Assembly: GCA_005768755.1 (NCBI GenBank)
Contig: VAFL01000030.1
Span: 1-18,838, forward strand
Direction: 5' to 3'
Origin: Paracoccus denitrificans
GTDB taxonomy: Bacteria; Pseudomonadota; Alphaproteobacteria; Rhodobacterales; Rhodobacteraceae
Length of the DNA stretch: 18,838 bases
The notes under the pieces: model-generated
Database searches by the model: none
Seen by the model: the letters and a program-made list of their open reading frames with translations, nothing else
What the model was told of the DNA's origin: nothing
Position numbers and translations under genes: made by a program
Shown here: positions 1 through 6,968 of the stretch, in pieces
Numbering within the stretch: the first letter of the stretch is position 1
Layout of the letters: each line of letters starts with the position of its first letter

Positions 1-41
1 TTCGATATAATCTCTTCCAGTTTCGGCCGCTTCGTTCCCAT
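1..41 (-). CDS. IS3-family transposase OrfA, N-terminal fragment
   Basis: Only the first 13 codons are in the window, starting MGTKRPKLEEIIS. The opening with the K-x-E-E-I-I-x-K-L-R-Q pattern is typical of IS3-family OrfA proteins, helix-turn-helix proteins that bind the element's ends. An AACGGAGGATTGAAG leader places a GGAGG ribosome site just before the ATG. One residue differs from the right copy (L instead of P at position 8). The gene continues beyond the window edge. Confidence 0.8.
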   Translation of the reverse strand, partial: MGTKRPKLEEIIS

Positions 42-97
42 CTTCAATCCTCCGTTTCCTAACTATTGCGGCGGACCACTTCAGTGGGGGAGGATCA
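1..97 (-). mobile_element. IS3-family insertion sequence, 5' end (left copy)
   Basis: This is the first 97 bases of an IS3-family element that reads out of the window to the left. Its terminal inverted repeat ends at base 97 (top strand ...GGGGGAGGATCA). Read on the minus strand it is the same sequence as 18727-18823, with only two mismatches noticed. The rest of the element lies outside, so its length and target duplication cannot be checked. It cuts the adenine methyltransferase gene that follows it. Confidence 0.85.
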
Positions 98-329
98 CTA
101 CGAGCCATTCTCCGGTTCCGGCTCGCAGATCATGGCGGGCGAGGCCAATGGCCGCCGCGTCTTCGCGATGGAAATCAGCCCGGCCTATGTCGATGTTGCG
201 GTGGAACGCTGGCAGGCCGAAACGGGACGCGATGCCATTCTCGCTGGTGACAGCAAGAGTTTCGCGGCGGTGAAGGCCGAACGGTTCGGCGCAGCGACGC
301 CCGATCCAAAACAGAGACCCGCAGGCTGA
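98..329 (+). pseudogene. N4/N6 DNA methyltransferase, C-terminal remnant cut by IS3
   Basis: The first readable residues, YEPFSGSGSQIMAGE, are the S-adenosylmethionine-binding motif (DPFxGSG type) of DNA N4/N6 methylases. They are followed by GRRVFAMEISPAYVDVAVER, the usual helix-strand after it (a glutamate/aspartate that contacts the cofactor, then YVDVAVxRW). In phage-borne alphaproteobacterial enzymes this lies near the C-terminus, so the target-recognition and catalytic DPPY part has been lost. The break coincides exactly with the IS3 end at base 97. The open frame starts inside the IS, but that part is not methylase. The next gene starts 4 bases after the stop, so the two methyltransferase genes were probably one operon of a prophage. 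Confidence 0.8.
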
Positions 330-333
330 GGCG

Positions 334-812
334 ATGCATGACCTGGCTCTACCTTCCTTCGGAAGCGATTCCGGAATCGCAGCCGCGTGCCTCCACGTCC
401 TCTCGCTCTGATCGGGCGCCGGCGGTCTCGACCTCGGACTCACCATCGCCATCCCCGGATATCGAACTGTGGGCCATATCGAACGGGAAACCTACGCCGC
501 GGCCATTCTCGTGGCGCGGATGGAAGACGCGTCCCTGGATCAGGCTCCGGTCTGGGACCATGTTGCCATCTTCGACGGCCGCCCTTGGCGCGGCGCGGTG
601 GACGTCGTCACTGCGGGCTATCCGTGCCAGCCGTTCTCCGTCGCGGGCAAGCACCGGGGCGCCGACCGCATTATCGGTGAGGTCGAGCGCCCTTCGTCTT
701 CCTCGAGAATGTTGTCCATCATCTCCGCCTCGGCTTCCCCGAAGTCCTCGCTGGACTGGTCGGCATGGGCTACCGCCTTGCAGCAGGCCTCTTTACGGCG
801 TGGGAAATCTGA
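334..812 (+). pseudogene. C5-cytosine DNA methyltransferase, broken N-terminal half
   Basis: From ATG 334 the frame reads to HVLSL, a TGA stop, then SGAGGLDLGL. This is C5-methyltransferase motif I (LCSGAGGLDLGL) with its cysteine codon TGC changed to TGA. Downstream in the same frame is VVTAGYPCQPFSVAGKHRGA, motif IV with the catalytic Cys of PCQPFS. After about base 690 the homologous frame shifts: APFVFLENVVHHLRLGFPEV (the ENV motif) and MGYRLAAGLFTA are read in another frame and end at a stop at 810-812. The stretch between motif IV and ENV is also shortened. So the gene has a nonsense mutation, a frameshift and a deletion and cannot make an active enzyme. In prophages such genes protect or mark the phage DNA. 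A further C-terminal piece lies at about 1074-1497, beyond a small opposite-strand gene. Confidence 0.82.
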
Positions 813-818
813 GACACT

Positions 819-1007
819 TCAACGCGCGCTCGTTACGCCAACCTGCTGTCCCTTCTCATTATATGTGTAGAGGAACGCACCATTCTTAACCGTAACGGTT
901 GAGGAGGTGTATCCGTGCAGATCGCCAGACTTTATGAAAATCTGCCTGTTCTTCTCGTTATATACGTAGATGAAGCTACCCTTCTTAACTGCCATTCCAA
1001 TCGCCAT
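819..1007 (-). CDS. small protein with two KxGxxxYxYNEK repeats
   Basis: A 62-residue basic protein starting MAIGMAVKKGSFIYVYNEKN. It contains two copies of one unit: KKGSFIYVYNEKNRQIF at about residues 8-24 and KNGAFLYTYNEKGQQVG at about 41-57, separated by KSGDLHGYTSSTVTV. A clear GAGGAG ribosome site lies about 7 bases before this ATG, which decides against the longer frame opening at 1064. No signal peptide or membrane segment is visible. Similar short beta-repeat proteins with a LHGYTSSTV core are, as I recall, common orphans in alphaproteobacteria, without a known function. It sits on the opposite strand between two pieces of a dead methyltransferase gene, yet its own frame is intact, which suggests it arrived as separate cargo. 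Confidence 0.6.
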   Translation of the reverse strand: MAIGMAVKKGSFIYVYNEKNRQIFIKSGDLHGYTSSTVTVKNGAFLYTYNEKGQQVGVTSAR

Positions 1008-1073
1008 TCTCGTCTCCTCATACCATGACGCTTCAATAAGATACGGAGGGCCCGAGAAACTCACAACTGGCGC

Positions 1074-1497
1074 AGGGGCTCGACCCTACCAGTTGGAAGG
1101 GTTTGGCGCCGGAGAATTGGGGCGAATGCCGACGCCGATGGCGAACGATGGCTGCAAGCCGAGCGCGGGCAACCGCCTCTCGGCCGATCTGACCCATTCG
1201 GCAGGGATGTGGATGACGCCGACGGCGCGCGATCACAAGGATGGGGCGACGACACTGACGAACGCGCCGGTGAATGGCCTGCTTGGCCGCCAGGTCCCGG
1301 CGACGCCGATGGCTGGGCGCGATACCTCGCAGTCGCCCCGGACCTTGAACCCGCTGTTCGTCGAGGCGCCGATGGGCTGGCACCCCGGGTGGACCGGCTT
1401 CGCCTCTGTGACAACGGAGTGGTCCCGCTGGTTGCGGCGCATGCGCTGCGAACTCTGGCGGCGGAATTGCTGGCCGATGGATGAGGCAGTGGCATGA
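1074..1497 (+). pseudogene. C5-cytosine DNA methyltransferase, C-terminal remnant (copy 1)
   Basis: One frame gives MPTPMANDGCKPSAGNRLSA, MWMTPTARDHKDGATTL and RTLNPLFVEAPMGWHPGWTG, the pattern of phage C5-methyltransferase C-termini (TPTARDxK ... LNPLFVExLMGWPPGWT). A second frame over 1209-1484 also looks like such a tail: VDRLRLCDNGVVPLVAAHAL, which resembles motif X (RLRxxGNxVVPxxAA). Just upstream, a third frame reads SWKGLAPENWG, so there are several frameshifts. It is separated from the N-terminal half by an intact opposite-strand gene at 819-1007 and cannot be expressed as one protein. Part of it recurs at about 2400-2530. Confidence 0.7.
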
Positions 1498-1511
1498 AGT
1501 AGTCCCGCCTC

Positions 1512-1696
1512 ATGTCGCTGACCGAGTCCGTCGCCAACGTGATCGTCGGCTACGGCGTCGCGGGGGGCACCCGGACCTGACCTTCCCGACCTTCGCACCG
1601 CACACAAACTTGGCGTAGAACCCGAAAATGGGCGCGATGTTCACGGTGGTTAGCATCTCGCGGTTCTCGCCTTGCGGCGAATGTTCGAGAAGATAG
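1512..1696 (+). pseudogene. DUF7220-like small membrane protein, decayed
   Basis: The start MSLTESVANVIVGYGVA matches the opening of the small two-helix membrane proteins found after methyltransferase genes in Rhodobacteraceae prophages (DUF7220 as I recall it). Frame shifts follow: LTFPTF in another frame, an in-frame TAG, then KMGAMFTVVSISRF. The usual ending FYALRRMFE is recoverable only with a further frame change near 1670. The function of the family is unknown. The position right after the cytosine methyltransferase tail is the normal prophage order, so this is part of the same decayed phage block rather than new cargo. Bases 1697-1808 downstream hold nothing I can identify. Confidence 0.6.
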
Positions 1697-1808
1697 GAGT
1701 GCGGAGCACAAAGCAAGTAAACGCCCCCATCACCTTACCCGCTCCGAATGATGTATCTTTGGCCCCGCCGAGTCCTCCGCGAAAAGTCTCGACGGGACAC
1801 CGTCCCTC

Positions 1809-2117
1809 TCACACAGCTCGATGATCGCCGGCAATCCGTATGAACATTCGCTCGCGCCCATTTTGGCGCACGTCACCAACCTGTACATTAATTAGCATAG
1901 GATCCTGGGCCCCCTGCCAACCTCTAATACGGTTCTTGAACGCCCGCGTTATACTCTTGTCGAGCTTTTGACCGACAACGTCTGTCTGCCACTCTGCATA
2001 ACCAAAGAGATCCTTCAATTCGAAACTGGTACCAAGCGGCCGATCGTCTATAGCATTTTGGAGCGCCTGGATTTTTCCATCTATGAGTTCCTGCGATCGC
2101 GACACGTCTTTCCTCAT
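1809..2117 (-). CDS. hypothetical protein, weakly DUF1413-like
   Basis: A 102-residue protein if started at MRKDVSRSQELIDGK. A helical beginning is followed by LGTSFELKDLFGYAEWQ and then KLDKSITRAFKNRIR. The pattern 'G-x-x-F-x-L-K-D-L-F ... W ... R-x-F' resembles DUF1413 proteins, small proteins without an assigned activity; this match is by eye and tentative. The frame is open further upstream, with an alternative ATG at 2291, and 2118-2200 still looks protein-like (KETDKALRKLP), so the true start is uncertain. The chosen ATG has only a weak GGAAA site. It overlaps no phage gene sense strand and lies between two methyltransferase tail remnants. Confidence 0.45.
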   Translation of the reverse strand: MRKDVSRSQELIDGKIQALQNAIDDRPLGTSFELKDLFGYAEWQTDVVGQKLDKSITRAFKNRIRGWQGAQDPMLINVQVGDVRQNGRERMFIRIAGDHRAV

Positions 2118-2280
2118 CGGCAATTTCCGCAGCGCTTTATCGGTCTCTTTGGCCGCTGCGGCAACCACCAGCGAGTTGTGGAGGCCGCGTGGATGCGGGA
2201 TATGATGTACTTCCCGCAAGTCATAACCAAAATCTGTCCCCCTTCTACCGGCTGGTGACTTATGCTGGCTACCATCAATC

Positions 2281-2562
2281 GTGGATGACATAGACCCTTC
2301 CAAGCCCGGCCATCGTTCCACGCACCGTATTCGCAAGCCAGCCGTGGCGGCGGCGAGTTCCTCGATCGTCGCGCCCTCTGGCGTGCGCAGCTTCGCCAAG
2401 GACCTTGTACCCGCTGTCCGTCGAGGTGCTGATGGGCTGACCACCGGGTGGACAGGCTTCGCCTCTGTGGCAACGGTGTGGTCCTGCTGGCTGCGGCCCA
2501 TGCGCTGCGAGCTTTGGCGGCTGAACTTCGGGTCGATCCGGTTGAGCAGTTACGATGAGTAA
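2281..2562 (+). pseudogene. second copy of the methyltransferase C-terminal tail, decayed
   Basis: Bases of about 2400-2530 match 1345-1480 closely at the DNA level (for example GTGGACAGGCTTCGCCTCTG against GTGGACCGGCTTCGCCTCTG). The protein GWTGFASVATVWSCWLRPMR resembles the first copy's GWTGFASVTTEWSRWLRRMR. A one-base loss near 2435 puts a TGA in the LMGW frame, so the open frame here crosses from one reading frame to another. No motif I or PCQPFS half lies before it. It is either a duplication fragment or the remains of a second prophage methyltransferase. Its end overlaps the end of the DUF429 gene on the other strand. Confidence 0.6.
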
Positions 2563-3395
2563 ATCTGTCTCATCGGCACACCGCGCCTGTTAGCTGCCTG
2601 CTCGAGCCGGGGAAACGTCTTATTTGAGATCGGCGTGATCATATATCCGCTGTCTACGTCACCCAGCATCACCGAACGGCTGTTCGGTCCGGCACGCCAT
2701 AGCAGACCGATCAGAGCGCATAGCGCAGCATCAACTTTGTCCTGATCGGATTTCCGAGGATGAGTGGCGTCATGCATCTTGCGGGCCCAATCAACAAAGC
2801 TGCTCAACCCGAACTGTTCGGCGGTCAACGCGATCACCCGTGTCACGGCCTGCCAGTCTTCCAGACGGAATTTCTTCCGATTCTGTGGATTGTACTTTGG
2901 TGCGCGCAACCTCTGAGCGAAGTCATCCAGCAGCGCAGGCAGAGCTAGGGCCGGAAAGACCTCGATGAGGAAATGCCCCGCGCATGCCGTACGGGCTCGG
3001 ACCGGGTCCTCCGTCGCACCGAGACAACTGAGAAAAGGCCAAATAGGCGCGTTGTCGCAAAACATGCCGATCTTGCCTCGGTTGGCCGGTTGAACGCCAC
3101 CGCCGATGAACGAAACCAGGGACGCCGCGACCTTGTCAACTGGGCGACTGCCCATGGTATTTGGCACGACCGTCGGCTGATCGAGCGCAACGAGGCTGAC
3201 CGCGAAATCCTTGCGAAGGCTATCGATGAAATTGCGCGCCTCGGCGAACGAAACGAGACGGGGTTCGTGAAACTCGGCTTTCCCGGCGTCGTCAAAGGCA
3301 ACAGCGCAGACCGCGCCCGGTGCCTTTGGTGAATCGGTCCATGCAGAGTCAAAACCGAAAATGATCGTGCTGCTCTGCGGGCGTACAAGATGCAT
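2550..3395 (-). CDS. DUF429 protein (predicted RNase H-fold nuclease)
   Basis: 281 residues. The RNase H-like core can be followed: FGFDSAW with D16 on the first strand, VALDQPT with D72, LIEVFPAL with E145, and SDQDKVDAALCALIGLLW with D219/D222 on the last helix. GGVQPANRGKIGMF and KYNPQNRKKFRLEDWQ are further segments typical of DUF429. The family is predicted to cut nucleic acid with metal ions held by these acidic residues; the biological substrate is not established. The start is well set: GGAGGAACACATG. A perfect 13-bp inverted repeat (3368-3380/3404-3416) encloses the ribosome site and start codon. It is intact although the prophage genes on both sides are broken. Confidence 0.82.
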   Translation of the reverse strand: MHLVRPQSSTIIFGFDSAWTDSPKAPGAVCAVAFDDAGKAEFHEPRLVSFAEARNFIDSLRKDFAVSLVALDQPTVVPNTMGSRPVDKVAASLVSFIGGGVQPANRGKIGMFCDNAPIWPFLSCLGATEDPVRARTACAGHFLIEVFPALALPALLDDFAQRLRAPKYNPQNRKKFRLEDWQAVTRVIALTAEQFGLSSFVDWARKMHDATHPRKSDQDKVDAALCALIGLLWRAGPNSRSVMLGDVDSGYMITPISNKTFPRLEQAANRRGVPMRQIYSS

Positions 3396-3416
3396 GTGTT
3401 CCTCCGCAGAGCAGCA
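3368..3416 (-). promoter_or_regulatory. 13-bp inverted repeat enclosing the DUF429 ribosome site and start
   Basis: On the coding (minus) strand, TGCTGCTCTGCGG (3404-3416) is followed by a 23-base loop and then its exact complement CCGCAGAGCAGCA (3368-3380). The loop carries AGGA and the ATG. The second arm encodes residues 6-9 (PQSS) and part of the next codon. In mRNA this would place the ribosome site in the loop of a strong stem, or the DNA could be an operator. The repeat is seen directly; the regulatory role is inferred. Confidence 0.5.
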
Positions 3417-3458
3417 TAGCTAGAGCATACGGCCAATGAAGGCCTTTACCCACCCACC

Positions 3459-3826
3459 TTGCAAACCCTTCCTCTGCCCTATGAGCTGCTGACCGGGGAT
3501 CTGAGCCAGGTGAACTATTCCTCGATCCGGGCCGGGCTCGTCGAGTTCCGCCGCATGATTGATGCGGTGCAATGGCAGCTTTTCAGCCCGATGCTCTGTG
3601 TGCCGGTCTGGCGCTGGTTCACCGAGGCCACATGGGCGGCAGGACAGATCCCGTCGCCCTATGTGCCGGTCGAATGGTCGCCCCGAAATTCGACGCTGTC
3701 GATCCCCATAAGGATGCGATGGCCGATATGCTGGCGATCCGCTCGGGCATCGGCGCCGCCATCGAAGCCGTGGCAGGCGGCGCCGTTGACACCATCGGCC
3801 GGGTGCGTCTCAACAGATCCTTCTGA
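3459..3826 (+). pseudogene. phage portal protein (lambda family), internal remnant
   Basis: The segment LPYELLTGDLSQVNYSSIRA, then GLVEFRRMIDAVQWQLF, then MLCVPVWRWFTEA is the conserved C-terminal region of lambda-type portal proteins, which form the DNA entry ring of the capsid. The frame then shifts by one base near 3685 and continues as APKFDAVDPHKDAMADMLAI. After RSGI the portal pattern stops and GAAIEAVAGGAVDTIGRVRL, then NRSF, leads to a stop at 3824-3826. I take that tail to be the end of a different head gene joined by a deletion, which would remove the capsid and protease genes normally lying between. The N-terminal two thirds of the portal is absent. The stop overlaps the next ATG (TGATG). 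Confidence 0.72.
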
Positions 3827-4137
3827 TGTCCGCATTCTCCGATGTGGCCAGCGTGCTCTTTGCCGATCCGCATCTCGCCCGGGACGCCACCTATATCGCC
3901 CACGGTGGCGCGGCCGTCATGGTGCGCGCCATCCCCCGCCGCGCCGATATCGTCAGCGAGTTCGGCGAAGCCCAGCTCTTGTCGGAAACCACCCGCATCG
4001 ATTTGCGCGTGGCCGAGGTACCGAACCCGCGTCCGGGCGATAGGGTCGAGATCGACGGTGAGGGTTTTCTCATTCAGGGCGAGCCCGTCCGCGATCGTGA
4101 GCGGCTGGTCTGGACCGTGAACCTGCGCCCGGTGTGA
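3826..4137 (+). CDS. phage head-tail joining protein
   Basis: An intact 103-residue protein starting MSAFSDVASVLFADPHLARD. Its beta-rich second half (VPNPRPGDRVEIDGEGFLIQ, then GEPVRDRERLVWTVNLRPV) is typical of FII/attachment-type head-tail joining proteins of lambda-like phages and Rhodobacteraceae prophages. These seal the filled head and receive the tail. The ATG overlaps the preceding stop as TGATG, so translation was coupled to the upstream head gene. The next gene starts within 6 bases after the stop. It is one of the few phage genes here without an obvious lesion, but without portal and capsid it cannot build a particle. The family call rests on pattern and gene position. Confidence 0.65.
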   Translation: MSAFSDVASVLFADPHLARDATYIAHGGAAVMVRAIPRRADIVSEFGEAQLLSETTRIDLRVAEVPNPRPGDRVEIDGEGFLIQGEPVRDRERLVWTVNLRPV

Positions 4138-4142
4138 TAGCC

Positions 4143-4774
4143 ATGAAACTGAAGCTCGATATCGATCCCGACATCGTGGCGATGATGCAGGCCGAAATCG
4201 CCGCAGGCGAGCGCGCTGTCACAGCGGCGATCGGCGAGGCTGGAAGCGGGCTAAAGACTGCCTGGCGCGCCAGATCACCGGCGCCGGACTCGGGACGCGC
4301 CTTGCCCGGTCCATCCGGTCGGAGCAGTTTCCGAAGACCACACCCAGCCTGAACGCTGCGGCCGTGGTCTGGTCCAAGGCGCCGGCGATCGTCGGCGCGC
4401 ATGACACGGGCCCGCTGATCCGGTCGAAGAACGGCTTCTGGCTCGCGAGCCCGCTGCCCGCCGCAGGCAAGTCTCTGCGTGGCGGCCGGATCACCCCCGG
4501 TGAATGGGAACGGCGTCGCGGGCTGCGCCTGCGTTTCGTCTATCGCCGAACCGGGCCGAGCCTGTTGGTGGCCGAGGGGCGGATAAACAGCAAGGGACAG
4601 GCGGTGGAGTCGCGCTCGAAGACCGGGCGCGGCAAAGTCACCGCGCCGATCTTTCTTCTGGTGCCGCAAGTGAAGCTGCCAAAGCGGCTGGATCTCGCGA
4701 GGGATGCCGAGCGGGCGCATGAGGTATTGCCGGAGCTGATCGTGGCGAATTGGGTGGAGGGACGAATGCCATAG
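4143..4774 (+). pseudogene. DUF6441 phage (tail-region) protein, frameshifted
   Basis: It opens as MKLKLDIDPDIVAMMQAEIA and GLKTAWRA, then loses frame near 4270 (a base missing beside GCGCGCC). The homologous frame continues LARSIRSEQFPKTTPSLNAA, VVWSKAPAIVGAHDTGPLIR, LTPGEWERR-like ITPGEWERRRGLRLRFVYRR, and APIFLLVPQVKLPKRLDLAR to a TAG near 4774. This is the full layout of the DUF6441 proteins found between head-tail joining and tail genes of Rhodobacteraceae prophages; a minor tail or tail-completion role is assumed there. A single-base change would restore about 210 residues, so the lesion is recent or could be a sequencing error. A GTG at 4134 is an alternative start overlapping the previous stop. 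Confidence 0.75.
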
Positions 4775-4816
4775 CCAGCCAAACGTGGCATGAATTAGCG
4801 GCTTTGAATGAAACAA

Positions 4817-5605
4817 TCAGCCCGGGACAATTCTTAAGCCAAACTCATCTTCGTGCAATACTGCCCTTAGCCACTCGACCTCTAGCCTCGCCGATGCTGC
4901 CCAGTCACGGACACTGCGCTCATGTTCTTCTGAGATTTTCGCACCGAGTATAATCCCGTCAAGTGACGAAACCGGAAACTTATGATTTCCTTTTGTACCT
5001 AGCCCTTTGACTATCCGCCACTCCTCCTCATAGGACCAGAAATCCGCTTTTGTCAGGAGCGCTTGCCTGTGCATGCTCACAGTATCTTGAAGGACAAAAT
5101 TAAGTTTTGGGCGGGTGCGCTGATATACAACGGGGCACGCGCTCTCGAAGTAGCCGTCTCCTTTTTGGGGCCTGAACCGGAGTGCAAGACCCTTGTGAGA
5201 GTCAGCGTAATGCCCCCATTGCAGCATGTGATCTGGGCGCGATGATAAACACATAATGCCAGAACTCCGCCGAACCTTTGCAAGTTCTGCCGCAGCAATG
5301 GCGAGGGCTTGCTTTTCATATTCAGGATATTTTGGATCCTGGATGATCTGTGCCGCAATCATTCGGCGTTCTCGCCTGGGCTTATTCAGCACTGTGCTTT
5401 CCAAGTAGCGCAGCAGATCGGCTCGAGGCGCACGCATTGTGAAAATAGGAAGAAAATCAAATGGGTCATTGAAATCATCAGCACTGTTAAAATACAGTAC
5501 TTGGTCAATTATTAAGCTTCGTGTAAAATCGTTGATCTGCCTAAACTTATAGAGATGAGCGGGACCGCCACCTTCAAACCAGAAATTCAGTGGTTTCTTG
5601 GTCAT
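4817..5605 (-). CDS. DUF2971 domain protein
   Basis: 262 residues from MTKKPLNFWFEGGG. The family signature is clear: LYKFRQIND near the start, LYFNSADDFNDPFDFLP, then IMCLSSRPDHMLQWGHYADS, HKGLALRF, and SYEEEWRIVKG near the end with a final acidic region. DUF2971 proteins are cytosolic, of unknown activity, and often lie in phages and genomic islands. The longer frame begins at a GTG at 5644, but AGGAGA about 13 bases before ATG 5605 and family length favour the start given. Base composition is more AT-rich than in the flanking phage genes, which suggests separate acquisition. It is intact and opposite in strand to the decayed phage genes. Confidence 0.78.
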   Translation of the reverse strand: MTKKPLNFWFEGGGPAHLYKFRQINDFTRSLIIDQVLYFNSADDFNDPFDFLPIFTMRAPRADLLRYLESTVLNKPRRERRMIAAQIIQDPKYPEYEKQALAIAAAELAKVRRSSGIMCLSSRPDHMLQWGHYADSHKGLALRFRPQKGDGYFESACPVVYQRTRPKLNFVLQDTVSMHRQALLTKADFWSYEEEWRIVKGLGTKGNHKFPVSSLDGIILGAKISEEHERSVRDWAASARLEVEWLRAVLHEDEFGLRIVPG

Positions 5606-5719
5606 TTGATGGAGTCTTCTCCTTAAATTCCGCACCGCAGGCACGACTTCGGTAGCACCCGCCGCCCGAATGCCCGGTCGGGCACTGCCGAAGCGTTCAA
5701 TCGGAAAGGGTCTTCGCGG

Positions 5720-5923
5720 CTAAGCAGCTGCAGCCAGTGCGTTTTGCGCAGCCTCAGCGAACGAGTTGCCCACGGCCATTTCGTCCACTTGTTCACGCTC
5801 TGCCGGCGTGAAGAATCCAACGCGCCAGTTTGTCGTGAATTTGAGGATGGTCAGGTGACCATCATGCTTCTCAGCAGCAACTTTTTGAAGGCGTTGCCAA
5901 AGTTCTATCTCAAGTTCCGTCAT
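5720..5923 (-). CDS. small conserved hypothetical protein (67 aa)
   Basis: Starts MTELEIELWQRLQKVAAEKH and continues LTILKFTTNWRVGFFTP, ending in an alanine-rich helix (FAEAAQNALAAAA). The ATG has a GAGG site about 8 bases upstream, which decides against the longer open frame from 6025. I recall similar 60-75 residue proteins with the KFTTNWR core in alphaproteobacterial phages and plasmids; no function is known. The W-R-V-G-F-x-T-P segment suggests a small alpha/beta fold. It lies 114 bases upstream of the DUF2971 start on the same strand, so the two could be co-transcribed. The gap 5606-5719 between them shows no further gene. Confidence 0.6.
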   Translation of the reverse strand: MTELEIELWQRLQKVAAEKHDGHLTILKFTTNWRVGFFTPAEREQVDEMAVGNSFAEAAQNALAAAA

Positions 5924-6088
5924 TCGTTTTCCCTCAAGCAATGGTGTGGTGTCTGTATCAGCATCACCGTTTATCGATGGGGTCAAGCTTCGACCGCAGC
6001 TGATAGTACCAAAAAAAGTCAACACAGCTAACGGCCTAGGCGAGAATGCGTATGTGGCAACGCCCTAGGGTCAGGACTCGTTCTCGTT

Positions 6089-6858
6089 TCATAGCCAGAA
6101 TATGACGGTTGCGGCGAGGGCGACGGCGGAGAGGAAGACTTTCGGGCATCGGTCGTAGCGGGTAGCGACCCGGCGCCAATCCTTCAGCCGCCCGACCATG
6201 ATCTCGATCCGGTTGCGACGCTTGTAGCGGCGCTTATCATGCTTGACGGGTGTGTCGCGCGACTTCCTGCCGGGAATGCAGGGCTTTATCCCCTTGTCTT
6301 TCAATGCTTCCCTGAACCAGTCGGCATCATAGCCGCGGTCGGCGAGCAACCACTCCGCCTTTGGCAAGCTGCCCAGAAGTGCAGCCGCGCCGGTGTAATC
6401 ACTGACCTGGCCGGCGGTCATGAAGAAGCGCATCGGGCGGCCCTCAGCATCGGTGACGGCATGGAGCTTGGTGTTCATGCCGCCTTTGGTTCGGCCGATC
6501 AGACGGCCTCGTTGGTCGCTGAGGCCCCCTTTTTCGACCGCAGACTGGTCGCCGTGCGGTATGCCTTCAGGTAAGTCGCGTCGATCATCACCGTCTTCGG
6601 AACGGCGGCCTCGGCGGCCAGCCCTTCCATCATCCGGGCGAAGACGCCCTTGTCGCTCCACCGCTTCCAACGGTTGTAGAGGGTCTTCGGCGGGCCATAT
6701 TCCTTCGGCGCGTCACGCCACCGCAAGCCATTGCGATTGATGAATATTATGCCGCTCAGGATGCGTCGGTCATCGACTCGCGCTTTGCCGTGGCTCTTGG
6801 GAAAGAAGGGCCTCAGCCGCGCCATCTGCGCGTCAGTCAGCCAGGAAAGGTTGCTCAT
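6089..6858 (-). CDS. IS5-family transposase made by -1 frameshifting
   Basis: OrfA starts MSNLSWLTDAQMARLRPFFP after AGGAGACTGATCG and ends at 6499. It contains DDRRILSGIIFINRNGLRWR and MIDATYLKAYRTA, where MIDAT gives the first catalytic aspartate. OrfB continues in the -1 frame with GRTKGGMNTKLHAVTDAEGR, then LLADRGYDADWF (second Asp) and KRRNRIEIMVGRLKDWRRVA, which carries the catalytic Glu of the R-x-x-I-E signature, ending in FWL near 6089. Joined at the A5G5 run (6525-6534) the two give a DDE transposase of about 256 residues, normal for the IS427 group. The enzyme cuts and joins the element's ends. Confidence 0.82.
6525..6534 (-). other. slippery site for IS5 transposase frameshift
   Basis: On the minus strand the run AAAAAGGGGG lies in the overlap of OrfA (..tcg aaa aag ggg) and OrfB (..gaa aaa ggg ggc). 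OrfB is in the -1 frame relative to OrfA, and both have similarity on their own side of this run. That is the expected layout for programmed -1 frameshifting in this IS group. A plain indel in the run is the alternative. Confidence 0.6.
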
Positions 6859-6968
6859 CGATCAGTCTCCTTGCAGAGGCTGAATCATGCCGCGAACGGA
6901 TAATCAATGGGTCCCGACCCTAGACTGTCGCCTGTCGATGGGCGCAAAATTTTCTGCGAGCGATCAGG

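Larger units (their letters stand above)
6068..6920 (-). mobile_element. IS5-family element, IS427 group, 853 bp
   Basis: The ends form imperfect inverted repeats: GGGTCAGGACTCGTT at the left and, reversed, GGGTCGGGACCCATTGAT at the right. Both ends are flanked by CTAG, so the insertion duplicated TA (or CTAG), as is usual for the IS427 group. The single transposase gene is on the minus strand and spans nearly the whole element. It has inserted between the 67-aa protein gene and the tail gene remnant. Its reading frames look intact, so it may be active. Confidence 0.85.

Noticed and set aside
338..889. 183-codon + frame over the methyltransferase start
   Set aside because: It is out of frame with motif I and PCQPFS; no similarity to any family.
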